A stretch of 64,000 nt of DNA from Desulfosudis oleivorans. Lineage in GTDB: Bacteria; Desulfobacterota; Desulfobacteria; Desulfobacterales; SURF-7. The notes below the pieces were generated by a model that made no database searches, was not told the origin of the DNA, and saw nothing but the letters and a program-made list of their open reading frames with translations. The stretch is taken from NCBI GenBank assembly GCA_020723305.1, contig DYJC01000024.1, forward strand, positions 1 through 64,000, read 5' to 3'. Position 1 is the first letter of the stretch; every line of letters starts with the position of its first letter. The position numbers were made by a program, and so were the translations under genes. Shown piece by piece: positions 56,501 through 63,495 of this stretch.

Positions 56501-57597
56501 TTACAGAACACATCTTTTAATGCTGAAAATTCAACCGCATCGCCAACCCGGGTTCCGGTTCCATGAGCTTCGACCAGTTCCACGGTTCCGGGATCAATTG
56601 CTGCATTCTGATAAGCCATGCGTAAGGCCTTGGCTTGGCCAACTGCATTCGGGGCATAGATGCTCTGGGATTTTCCATCGCTTGACGAGCCGATTGCCTT
56701 GATGACAGCATAGATGCGATCACCGTCTTTTTCCGCATCTTCAAGTCTTTTCATGACCAGAATTCCGATACCCTCTCCCAGCACCGTACCATCCGCATTC
56801 ACCGAAAACGGCATGGCGTCGCTGTTGTTTGAAAGCACTCCTGTCTGTGAAAAACACATGTGCATGAAAATATCGTTTAATGTATCCACACCGCCTGTTA
56901 CCGTCATGTCGGATCTGCCGGATATCAGCTCCAGGATTGCGAGGTTAATGGCGCCCATGGAACTAGCGCAAGCTGCATCCACAACACAGTTTGTGCCACC
57001 CAGATCCAGACGGTTTGTGATTCTGCCGGCAATCACATTCCCGAGAAGTCCTGGAAATGAATTCTCCTGCCAGGGGACATATGCGTTTGAAATTCTTTCT
57101 ATGACTTCTTCCGCCAAATCCGCATCAATTCCGGAATCCAGAAGGGCTTTTCGCCAGATCGGATGCCCGAGCCTTGCACCAAGCGGAATGACAAGTTCCT
57201 GTGTTCCGGTCGCACCCAGGATCACGCTGGTTTTGTCACGGTTGAACTCCCTGTCCATGCCGTACCCGGCATCTTCCAGCGCTTTTTTGGCAACGATCAG
57301 GCTTAATAATTGTGAGGTGTCGGTTGCTTCAATTGTTTTTGGAGGAATTCCAAATTCTGCAGGATCATATGAAACCGGGGAAAGAAAACCGCCTTTTTTA
57401 CAATAGGTATGGTCCGGATGTTTGGGATTGGAGTGATAATAGTCCTGGACAGACCAATGGGTTTTGGGAACGTCCGTAATCCCGTCTTCACCGTTGAATA
57501 AAACTCTCCAGAATTCTTTCAGATCCGAAGCCTTGGGAAACATGCATCCCATGCCGATAATTGCAATGGATTGGTTTTTCATTTTTTGAATGCTCAT
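50590..57597 (-). CDS. pfaA: PfaA-like megasynthase: KS-MAT-ACP4-KR-DH
   Basis: The protein is 2335 residues. In order: ketosynthase with VVDAACASSMGAI (about 209) and EAHGTGTRVGDAVE; malonyl transacylase with FLFPGQGSQYPEMG (about 585) and GHSYGELPAL (about 681); four acyl carrier domains with LGIDSIKRVEIL (about 1115-1490), whose serine carries phosphopantetheine; ketoreductase with VIVTGGARGVTAACTYAL (about 1752); and a C-terminal product-template-like dehydratase with LGAHVLDGKPVVPF (about 2076). This is the domain order of polyunsaturated fatty acid synthases. With PfaC and PfaD it would make long polyunsaturated or related lipids iteratively without oxygen. No phosphopantetheinyl transferase is in the window. 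It starts 95 bases after pfaD. Confidence 0.92.
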   Translation of the reverse strand: MSIQKMKNQSIAIIGMGCMFPKASDLKEFWRVLFNGEDGITDVPKTHWSVQDYYHSNPKHPDHTYCKKGGFLSPVSYDPAEFGIPPKTIEATDTSQLLSLIVAKKALEDAGYGMDREFNRDKTSVILGATGTQELVIPLGARLGHPIWRKALLDSGIDADLAEEVIERISNAYVPWQENSFPGLLGNVIAGRITNRLDLGGTNCVVDAACASSMGAINLAILELISGRSDMTVTGGVDTLNDIFMHMCFSQTGVLSNNSDAMPFSVNADGTVLGEGIGILVMKRLEDAEKDGDRIYAVIKAIGSSSDGKSQSIYAPNAVGQAKALRMAYQNAAIDPGTVELVEAHGTGTRVGDAVEFSALKDVFCNKEIKGNPCALGSVKSNIGHTKAAAGAAGLIKATLALYHKVLPATLKAETPDPKLNIQDTLFYLNSQSRPWIARENHPRRSGVSAFGFGGSNYHMVLEEYTSEKQIISWDGRIAIAALSAIQKKDLLDKLSELKQDMEKSTSFEAVIRITSDLNRAFSVKENFRLLLVLERSEEHDNQNRSSLATVTQAMEAIDKPDVEKVAVNNIYFNGQAGKGKIAFLFPGQGSQYPEMGKDLISIFPMASEVLKKVNQNHQKEWDEKQIRLSDRIFPLPQSDKTGNEEKLRATDIAQPAIGAVSLGMLKILEYFGIKPDAVCGHSYGELPALYASGMINEDDLISLSVKRGKYMAAAGQGGDSTMMAVKAPLADIDAMLSEHKLDVVLANRNAPQQGVLSGSIEAIEQTAKICKEKNYRAVPLPVAAAFHSRHVQKAAKPFQEAVNSVEIHSPTIPVYANTTGMPYPDDPRKAATLLGEQLLNPVNFVKEIENLYEYGVRSFVEVGPKPVLTGLVKAILKGKEVYPIAMDSSSGKKSGIADLAQTLCQLAAEGYDVDFSKWETPGQAPRKQMMSIPLSGANYRSSYQSKPPRPRKPIQAPVSEQTQLMPQQREVRKMPETTTHRLMGSNRTPIPEGNSRVISDALQVVSESLKSMQALQIQTAETHKKFLETQMEASKNLQLMMERTRNMTQAAMGLPSPSAFYSPEFPVRSLPEGSISQKPIEFLSKTPPASVAVLPAESLAKKAAPQITTRTHGTHRGDIQKNMMQVVSELTGYPVDMLEPNMDIEADLGIDSIKRVEILSAFEEKMPGLPPISNEIMGELKTLGQIIDYLVELSGNVSSPSVSMTKEIPSASRDKMEKTMMQVVSELTGYPVDMLEPNMDIEADLGIDSIKRVEILSAFEEKMPGLPPISNEIMGELKTLGQIIDYLVELSGNVSSPSVSMTKEIPSASRDKMEKTMMQVVSELTGYPVDMLEPNMDIEADLGIDSIKRVEILSAFEEKMPGLPPISNEIMGELKTLGQIIDYLVELSGNVSSPSVSMTKEIPSASRDKMEKTMMQVVSELTGYPVDMLEPNMDIEADLGIDSIKRVEILSAFEEKMPGLPPISNEIMGELKTLGQIIDYLATLSGLSDAEDATGSSTGKQEFQDVSYTYPLEPTQVPEEVVEEIERRMVSIVEKPFQLHNPITIPQNRIVYILDDSTGLGKKISDVLESRKLKTSLISRNLFADREHLQKKLIHAGGLIIIPDVDLLTDRFNKKNMWNEKDEQFLKNAFVAANLTSGSLIETAAEKGGLFATITRLDGTFGFSGHGVLHPLQGGLAGLSKTAAVEWENVCCHAIDISPAWKDIDAIALSVCNEILQKGPVEVGLSETHRYLLELTPAPSPEGKIMLDEKDVVIVTGGARGVTAACTYALAKHTKPTIILMGRSDLPAPEPDWLENLKDESAMKKAILRNEFSGQKATPVQVDKVFRKYMAGREIMKNLSRLKETGAIVEYIPVDVRDIGSVNSVLEDVRSNHGQIRGIIHGAGILEDRFIKDKTLDQFSRVFDTKVKGLNVLMEATAKDKLKYIILFSSVAARMGNKGQVDYAMANEVLNKIAQQEAASRKNCRVVSINWGPWDGGMVTPSLKKEFAGMNISLIPIKAGALGMLYEMMGDATHPAEVVIGATITSEHLQSDTAIPSSTSGRKKQIFPKRNGKPMHLFEQELDIDSYPILGAHVLDGKPVVPFAIMAEWFGHAAMRQNPGFTFCGIDDMRLLSGIKLQKNEKKTIRLIPEETRQNGAFLEVSFELVNGVQGGKKMVYSKARAILSSTINSPPPFKRPDQINESKYSKSIDESYDTILFHGTPLKGIQKIIGCSQQGMVALLSTSPLPEKWIKNPYRQNWITDPLALDAAFQMAILWCHETTGMVSLPSYSAGYRQYREEFPSEGVTALLEVKELTDHKMKGDFTFLDSDDTIVAAITGYEAIMDASLRKAFQKN
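53162..54250. repeat. Four tandem 291-bp repeats encoding the PfaA ACP domains
   Basis: The unit is 97 codons. The units beginning near 53453 and 53744 appear identical base for base over 291 bp, and the outer two differ mainly where they leave the array. Linkers (LVELSGNVSSPSVSMTKEIP) are repeated too. Such identity implies recent unequal crossing over or gene conversion; copy number may vary or be mis-assembled. Confidence 0.9.
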
Positions 57598-57692
57598 TTT
57601 TTTTAATTATCTTACCTTAGGTTGTTTTTTTGTTTTTGGAACCAACAATCATTTGCCTGCTGTTTTCCGTTATCAAATTTTTGAAATTGACT

Positions 57693-59327
57693 CTAAAGGT
57701 TGATTAATTTCTGGATCTCCTCATACGGTAATGGTTCAAATTTACAAAAACCGTCTTGTATCTGGATGCCCTGGTTTCGAAACCAGTTGATCCGGGTAAC
57801 AACGGATGCCCCGAGCAGTATGTTCATTGCTACCGTCACTGTTTTCCGGTTTTCCGGTTTTTCAAGAAATGATCCTTTGACCCACTCATTGAAAGCGCCG
57901 ATACACGGTCCGCACCAGATCTGGTAATCGATTTTTCGGGATGGATCGCCGGAAACAGCCCAGTTGGAGGATCGCCCCAGATAGGAACGGAACACAAGGG
58001 CCATTTTGTGTTTGGGTTCAGTCTCGGCTCTGGTGATTTGTCTGGGATCACGAACCATAAAAAAGGCCTTGGTCTTTTCCCATTCTTCCTCAAAACTGGA
58101 TCTGAAATAATCTTTTTCCAGGGCTGCCCGATCTTTTTCCGGAACTTCTTCAAACCGTTCATGTCGGCTATACAGGTCATATAATTTGGATGCCCGTACG
58201 GGAAACATGGTGCCGCGTTTCAGAACCTGAACCTTGACACCCATCTGAAACATGTCCGCAGAAGGAGCCATGGTGACATCTGCCTGACCCGCTTCGGCAA
58301 GCATGCTCCGAACGATTTCTGAAGTACCGGATTCAATGCAGGATTGATTCACTGTTCCAGTCAGTACATACGCTGCTCCCATGGCAAATGCCGCAGCCGC
58401 AGATTCCGGTGTTGCAATACCGCCTCCGAGTCCGACGAACAGAGGGGTTGGATAGTTGTACTCTTTTGCCATCTGGTTTTTTAAGGATAGAATTGTTGGA
58501 AGAAGCGATATGGCAGGGCGATTGTCCGTATGCCCCCCGGAGTCTGCTTCTGCAGTCATGGCGTCAGCCACTGGAACATATCGGGCCAGTTCCGCTTCCT
58601 CTTCTGAGATCATGTTTTTTGAAATCAGTTGCTTAATGATTTTTTCCGGCGGAGGAGAGAAGAACTGCCGGGCAACCTCGATCCGGGAAATTTTTGCGAT
58701 AATCCTGTTTGGGCATATAATATTGCCATGGGTATCCCGATGCATTCCTTTGATGCGATAATATATCAGAGGAAGGGTGAGCCTCAGGTAGGCTGCTGCT
58801 TCGATCAGGCGGATACCCCGGTCAAGGTAAAGCTGGACTGTTGCGGATTCAAGTTCCGGATCATTGGGGCTGTGAATCAGATTGATTCCAAAAGGTTTGT
58901 CTCCCATGCTTTTTTGTAACCGGCCGATCGCATGGCCGATCTGTTCGATGGAAAGACCGCCGGAACCGAAAAAGCCAAGCATCCCTTCATTTCCGGCAGC
59001 CTGAACCATTTCCACAGATGCAATCGCATTGGCCATTGCTCCGGTGATATAAGCATAGCGAAGATGAAATGATTTTCTGAACTGCGGGTCTCCAAGCTCG
59101 GACGGAGCCAGAGAAGGCACATATGCATGAAGAGGATAACACCCATCCCCTGGTTGAATTCCATTTCCAATAAACGCGGTACCGCTTTGAGCAATACAAA
59201 GATTTCTGTTTTGTTCCATCATAAAAATAGGTTTGGTAACTTGCAGAATTGCATTTTTCAATGCCTGCTCCATTTGTTCCGGTTCCTGATCCTGTTTTTT
59301 CCACCAACCGATTTGATTTTGATTCAT
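57693..59327 (-). CDS. pfaD: PfaD-like enoyl reductase
   Basis: The protein is about 544 residues of the FMN-dependent TIM-barrel family (nitronate monooxygenase-like) that gives the trans-acting enoyl reductase of PUFA synthases. GFFGSGGLSIEQIGHAI, FGINLIHSPNDPELE, the FMN loop FVGLGGGIATPESAAAAFAMGA and the QMGVKVQVLKRGTMFPVRA segment are typical. I chose the ATG at 59325-59327 with AGGACGG upstream; the ATG at 59378 adds 17 unlike residues. It is the first gene of the pfa operon and is divergent from the NtrC-type regulator. Confidence 0.9.
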   Translation of the reverse strand: MNQNQIGWWKKQDQEPEQMEQALKNAILQVTKPIFMMEQNRNLCIAQSGTAFIGNGIQPGDGCYPLHAYVPSLAPSELGDPQFRKSFHLRYAYITGAMANAIASVEMVQAAGNEGMLGFFGSGGLSIEQIGHAIGRLQKSMGDKPFGINLIHSPNDPELESATVQLYLDRGIRLIEAAAYLRLTLPLIYYRIKGMHRDTHGNIICPNRIIAKISRIEVARQFFSPPPEKIIKQLISKNMISEEEAELARYVPVADAMTAEADSGGHTDNRPAISLLPTILSLKNQMAKEYNYPTPLFVGLGGGIATPESAAAAFAMGAAYVLTGTVNQSCIESGTSEIVRSMLAEAGQADVTMAPSADMFQMGVKVQVLKRGTMFPVRASKLYDLYSRHERFEEVPEKDRAALEKDYFRSSFEEEWEKTKAFFMVRDPRQITRAETEPKHKMALVFRSYLGRSSNWAVSGDPSRKIDYQIWCGPCIGAFNEWVKGSFLEKPENRKTVTVAMNILLGASVVTRINWFRNQGIQIQDGFCKFEPLPYEEIQKLINL

Positions 59328-59426
59328 CGTTACCGTCCTAATGGTTATACTCCATACAAGAAAGGTTTGAATATGCACTTCATTTTTTTCATAACCATTA
59401 CATATTTTATCAAAAATTGTAAAAAA

Positions 59427-59442
59427 ATGACCATGTGGTCAT
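59427..59442. repeat. Inverted repeat ATGACCA-TG-TGGTCAT, possible operator
   Basis: Seven-base arms with a 2-base centre, about 100 bases upstream of the pfaD start. Size and symmetry suit a dimeric DNA-binding protein. Confidence 0.5.
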
Positions 59443-59592
59443 ATAACCCGAAACCTCAGATAAAAGCAAGTTTTTTTATGCATTATAAGATGTGAAAAAA
59501 TCAGATCCATGATCTATTTGCGGTTTTTTTGAATCTTTTGGATAAGAAAAGCGATGCAAATGAAAAAACATGATTGCAATTTGACAAACAAT

Positions 59593-59630
59593 CCTATATT
59601 ATAGGACTCATAATAATTATCGTAATTATT
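59593..59630. repeat. Two adjacent inverted repeats upstream of the NtrC-type gene
   Basis: CCTATA-T-TATAGG (59593-59605) and AATAATTA-TCG-TAATTATT (59612-59630) are both perfect. They lie about 190-225 bases upstream of the activator start and just after a TTGACA. They could be enhancer or operator sites for autoregulation. Confidence 0.45.
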
Positions 59631-59818
59631 GTTTGTTTCCTTATTTGATTTATGATATTATTTTCAAGCAATTACATATGATTAAGAAGAAATCCCTTAG
59701 GTTCACCAGCTCTGGTAACAATCCGACAAACAGCAGCCCTTAAAGAGTATCAACTGAACATTTATCTTTCCACTGATCAGTAAGATTTGTTTGAACAACA
59801 GACAAAGGAATATCATCC

Positions 59819-61228
59819 ATGTCAAGGATTTTGATTGTAGATGATGACAAAATTATGAACGATGCGCTGTCACGAGCCATTCAACGAACCGGTCATGAAG
59901 TTGAATGCAGAGGAAGCATCAAGGAAGGTCTTGAAGAGGTCAATACAAATCATTATGATGTTGTTTATCTGGATGTGAGGATGCCTGACGGTGATGGATT
60001 GGAAAGTCTTTCAAAATTCAGGAAGTCGCCCTCTGCTCCGGAAATCATCATCATGACAGGATACGCCAACTCCAAGGGCGCGGAGATGGCTATTAAAAGC
60101 GGGGCCTGGGATTATGTGAAAAAACCTTCGTCCATTAAGGAGATGACACTCCCTCTATTACGTGTCCTGCAATATCGAAAAAACAAAGTAGTATCGGAGA
60201 AATCGGTTGCTTTGAATCTGGACGGAATCATCTGTTCAAGTCCTGCAATCAAGGAGTGCATTGATGTCGTCGCCAGAGCTGCAAACTGCGATGCCAATGT
60301 GTTGATTACGGGTGAGACCGGTACAGGCAAAGAGTTATTTGCCTGGGCGATCCATAAAAACAGCGCCAGAGCCGATAAGAATTTTGTTGTGGTGGATTGT
60401 ACTGTGCTGCCGGAAACACTTGTTGAAAGTTTGTTGTTCGGGCATGAAAAAGGGGCTTTTACCGGAGCAAACTCATCAAAAGAGGGATTGATCAAACAAG
60501 CGGATGGCGGAACCGTATTTCTGGATGAGGTCGGAGAGTTACCTCTGAGTGTACAGAAAAGATTTTTACGGGTGCTCCAGGAACACCATTTCAGGCCGGT
60601 TGGCGGGAAATCAGAGATCCATAGCAATTTTCGTTTGATTGCTGCAACCAATCGGAATCTTGAGGCCATGGTCGAAAAAAATCATTTTCGAAAAGATTTG
60701 ATCTATCGGCTAAAATCCCTGCACCTCGCCCTACCGCCTTTAACCAAAAGGAAAGAGGATATTCGGGAGCTGTTAACGCATTATCTGGCCAGATTGTGTG
60801 AGAACAACAATATTGCGATCAAAGGATATTCTCCTGAGTTTTTTGAGGCACTCATCTCTTATGACTGGCCGGGGAATGTACGGGAATTTATCAATACTCT
60901 GGAAAGTGTCGTTGCAGAAGCACTGGATTCTCCTATACTGGTTCCATACCATCTTCCGGTAAATATCCGGATTTGTGCAACACAGGCCTCGATTGGCGAT
61001 ACTCAAAAGCCAGGAAAATACACCCCGGCTTATGAAAACATTTCTTCAACCCTGCTTCCGACTTTAAAGGGATACCGGGAAAACGGGTTAGCCGCTCTTG
61101 AAAAGGAGTACCTTGAGAAGTTGCTTGCAACCTCAAAGGGAAATGTCAAGCAGGCTTGCCAGATCTCCGATTTATCCCGCTCCCGCCTGTATGGATTGAT
61201 GAAAAAGTATGATATTCTAAGGAAGTAA
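59819..61228 (+). CDS. NtrC-family sigma-54-dependent response regulator
   Basis: The protein is 469 residues. Receiver: LIVDDDKIMND and phospho-aspartate in VVYLDVRMPDGDG (about 50). AAA+ domain: Walker A GETGTGKELFAW (about 165), the sigma-54 contact loop GAFTGANSS (about 213), Walker B TVFLDEVGELPLS, and YDWPGNVREFIN. The C-terminal Fis-type helix-turn-helix includes GNVKQACQISDLSRSRLYGLMKKY in parts. It is divergent from pfaD and so a candidate regulator of the pfa operon, although no sigma-54 promoter was found there. No kinase is adjacent; the kinase at 41713 is the nearest. Confidence 0.9.
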   Translation: MSRILIVDDDKIMNDALSRAIQRTGHEVECRGSIKEGLEEVNTNHYDVVYLDVRMPDGDGLESLSKFRKSPSAPEIIIMTGYANSKGAEMAIKSGAWDYVKKPSSIKEMTLPLLRVLQYRKNKVVSEKSVALNLDGIICSSPAIKECIDVVARAANCDANVLITGETGTGKELFAWAIHKNSARADKNFVVVDCTVLPETLVESLLFGHEKGAFTGANSSKEGLIKQADGGTVFLDEVGELPLSVQKRFLRVLQEHHFRPVGGKSEIHSNFRLIAATNRNLEAMVEKNHFRKDLIYRLKSLHLALPPLTKRKEDIRELLTHYLARLCENNNIAIKGYSPEFFEALISYDWPGNVREFINTLESVVAEALDSPILVPYHLPVNIRICATQASIGDTQKPGKYTPAYENISSTLLPTLKGYRENGLAALEKEYLEKLLATSKGNVKQACQISDLSRSRLYGLMKKYDILRK

Positions 61229-61504
61229 TCGTAACCCCCTGTTGCAGCACTCATGACATTTCATTTGTCCTTTTTTATAGGACTTCAATCCTATGAATTG
61301 AGACAGGTCTGTTTTTTTTATTTATCAATCGGGATATTGAAGACCTGCGAAATTCATATCTCTCTGTATTCACGCGAAAAAGTTTTTTTTCGGAAGAATA
61401 ATAATATTGGCCTGAATTTTGAACTAAGAACCTCCAGAAAGAGCAGACAATCATTTTTCCGTGAAGAGCTGAAATTTTTCTCTGAATTTGAAGGAGGTTA
61501 TGAC

Positions 61505-61792
61505 ATGAGTTCAAAATTTAGGATTTCAAAACAACGGCAGAAAGACAACCTTCATCTACGATTAGCAGGCGATTTCAATGATATTTCGATTTGTGAACTG
61601 CTGGATGTGCTGAAGGATAACTGTATCGGCACCAATCAGGTGTTTATCCATACAGACAATCTGGAAAATGTTTCGATATCCGGAATTGGACGTGATGTTT
61701 TTAAACGGAATTTGCATAATCTAAGCTCCAGTTCAATCAATATTCGATTCCCGGAAATGAGTGGAAATCTTTTTGGATCAGTAGCACTTTAA
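61505..61792 (+). CDS. Small STAS-like protein of unknown function
   Basis: The protein is 95 residues from the ATG at 61505, which has GAAGGAGG 6 bases upstream; a longer frame reaching back to 61253 has no such site. The pattern NLHLRLAGDFNDISICELLD, then NQVFIHTDNLENVSISGIGR, resembles the beta-alpha order of STAS domains (anti-sigma-factor antagonists), but the phospho-serine position is not clear. The 276-base gap before it shows nothing recognisable. Its place after the sigma-54 activator may point to a regulatory role. Confidence 0.55.
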   Translation: MSSKFRISKQRQKDNLHLRLAGDFNDISICELLDVLKDNCIGTNQVFIHTDNLENVSISGIGRDVFKRNLHNLSSSSINIRFPEMSGNLFGSVAL

Positions 61793-61851
61793 AGGTATTC
61801 TTACAGCTATTTATCGAATCGAATATCTTTATTTTTGCCATCAAATAGTAT

Positions 61852-61881
61852 TTGACAAGACTTGATTTGATAAGTTATAGT
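61852..61881 (+). promoter_or_regulatory. Strong sigma-70-like promoter for the cold-shock gene
   Basis: TTGACA (61852-61857), 18-base spacer, then TATAGT (61876-61881). It leaves a leader of about 105 bases before the TTG start at 61993, as is common for cold-shock mRNAs. Confidence 0.6.
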
Positions 61882-61992
61882 AATAACTACTATACCAGAT
61901 GGTTCATGGTTTATTTCAACATGATTCCGAAAATCCGGTCAAATCAGCGGTCTCGGAGATGCGGAACAAAATGGCAAAAAGGAGAAATAGTC

Positions 61993-62193
61993 TTGGCAAA
62001 CGGAATAGTGAAATGGTTCAGTAATAAAAAAGGCTTTGGGTTCATTGAACAGGAACAGGGCGGTGATATTTTTGTTCACCACAGTGCAATTAAAATGGAT
62101 GGTTTTAAAACCTTAACCGAAGGTGAGCGTGTAACATTCGAAGTTGAAGAAACGGATAAGGGACCTGCTGCGAAAAATGTCCAGAAAGGATAG
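61993..62193 (+). CDS. Cold-shock domain protein (CspA family)
   Basis: The protein is 66 residues, normal for the family. Nucleic-acid-binding motifs are both present: RNP1 KGFGFI and RNP2 DIFVHHSAI. The start GIVKWFSNK and end GPAAKNV are standard. I chose the TTG at 61993 because AAAGGAG precedes it; an upstream in-frame extension has no family similarity. It binds single-stranded RNA/DNA and prevents mRNA secondary structure. Confidence 0.92.
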   Translation: MANGIVKWFSNKKGFGFIEQEQGGDIFVHHSAIKMDGFKTLTEGERVTFEVEETDKGPAAKNVQKG

Positions 62194-62262
62194 GCTTCTG
62201 TTTTACGGACAAGAATTGCCCATATAAACAGGTTTAAAAAAGAACGCAGATAAAAATGCGGC

Positions 62263-62294
62263 AAAGGCTTCTCAAATCGCTGAGAAGCCTTTTT
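62263..62294 (+). terminator. Rho-independent terminator after the cold-shock gene
   Basis: AAAGGCTTCTCA pairs with TGAGAAGCCTTT (12 base pairs) around the 6-base loop AATCGC, followed by more Ts. It lies 70 bases after the stop. Confidence 0.85.
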
Positions 62295-62470
62295 CATTTC
62301 ATGGCTGTTGTTATCCTTGACGATAGACGGATTATAAAATATTGTACCTACTCTGGATGAAAGCCGATCATAAAAACCATGTGTTTATTCAGCAGCGGTT
62401 TTGGCAGGATTTCTGATAAAACCGGGATGGAAATGGATAAGCATGTTCACGATAATCAAGGAGAGACAGA

Positions 62471-63475
62471 ATGAAGAAAACGGTTATTCAAGGCACAGGA
62501 CGGTATCTACCTGAATGGCTGGTGACAAACGACGACCTATCCAAAATGATGGATACTTCGGATGAATGGATCAGGCAGCGAACCGGCATTGAGCAGCGGT
62601 ACTGGGTTCCGGAACATCTTGAGATCGGGCCCTCTGATCTGGGTGCGGAAGCTGCTCGTATTGCAATTGAGAAAGCCGGATGGAAGCCCGATCATATTGA
62701 TCTGATTATTTTTGCAACCCTGAGTCCGGATCTGTTTTTTCCAGGATCAGGATGCCTTCTTCAACACAAGCTCGGTTTGACCACCACCCCGGCTCTGGAT
62801 ATCCGGCAGCAATGTTCCGGCTTTTTTTATGGTCTTGCCACAGCCGATGCATTCATTAAGAGCGGTCAGGCCAACCGGATTTTGTTTGTGGGTGCCGAAA
62901 TTCACAGCCGCGGCCTTGATAAATCCACTGAGGGACGTGATGTGACCGTTATTTTTGGAGATGGCGGGGGAGCGATCTGCCTGGAAGGTATTGAAACCGA
63001 TGAACCTGTTGGAATCCTTGCTTCAGCCCTACACGCCCAGGGTGAATTTGCACGCAGTTTGATGATCGAAGCGCCGACATTCCGTCATTCTCCTTACATC
63101 GATGAAGAATTGTTACGGCAGGGAAGGCATTGGCCGAAAATGGACGGGCGAGCCGTGTTCAAGCATGCGGTGAAACGGCTGCCGGAAGTCGCAGCAGAGG
63201 TTCTTGAAAAAGCGGGTCTGAAAATTCAGGATGTTGATCTGGTAATTCCGCATCAGGCCAATCTACGCATCAACCAGGCTTTTATGAAGGCAATGGAAAT
63301 AAATCCGGAAAAACTGGTCAGCAACATTCATAAATACGGCAACACAACCGCTGCCAGCATACCCATAGCCCTGGATGAGACCATTGAAGACGGCCGCATT
63401 AAAAAAGGAGATACGATCCTGTTTCTGGGACTGGGTGCAGGATTGACATGGGGGGGTATGTTATATCGATTCTGA
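62471..63475 (+). CDS. 3-oxoacyl-ACP synthase III (FabH-like)
   Basis: The protein is 334 residues. The thiolase-fold triad is visible: Cys in DIRQQCSGFFYGL (about 115), His in IPHQANLRINQ (about 260) and Asn in HKYGNTTAASIP (about 290). TSDEWIRQRTGIEQR is the FabH N-terminal signature. It condenses a starter acyl-CoA with malonyl-ACP. Residues RQQCSG replace the usual TAACSG, which may alter starter choice. AAGGAGAG precedes the ATG. Being near the pfa genes, it may serve the same lipid pathway, but a general fatty-acid role is equally likely. Confidence 0.85.
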   Translation: MKKTVIQGTGRYLPEWLVTNDDLSKMMDTSDEWIRQRTGIEQRYWVPEHLEIGPSDLGAEAARIAIEKAGWKPDHIDLIIFATLSPDLFFPGSGCLLQHKLGLTTTPALDIRQQCSGFFYGLATADAFIKSGQANRILFVGAEIHSRGLDKSTEGRDVTVIFGDGGGAICLEGIETDEPVGILASALHAQGEFARSLMIEAPTFRHSPYIDEELLRQGRHWPKMDGRAVFKHAVKRLPEVAAEVLEKAGLKIQDVDLVIPHQANLRINQAFMKAMEINPEKLVSNIHKYGNTTAASIPIALDETIEDGRIKKGDTILFLGLGAGLTWGGMLYRF

Positions 63476-63495
63476 TCATTCCTGGAGAAGAATGT

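Larger units (their letters stand above)
59328..59818. promoter_or_regulatory. AT-rich divergent control region, pfaD/NtrC-type gene
   Basis: This 491-base gap holds no convincing gene. It contains three perfect inverted repeats listed separately. I found no sigma-54 box (TGGCAC-N5-TTGC) on either strand and no well-spaced sigma-70 pair; a lone TTGACA is at 59581-59586. Confidence 0.5.

Noticed and set aside
59328-59818. Sigma-54 promoter for pfaD
   Set aside because: I searched both strands by eye for TGGCAC-N5-TTGC and found no acceptable match, so the promoter type is left open.
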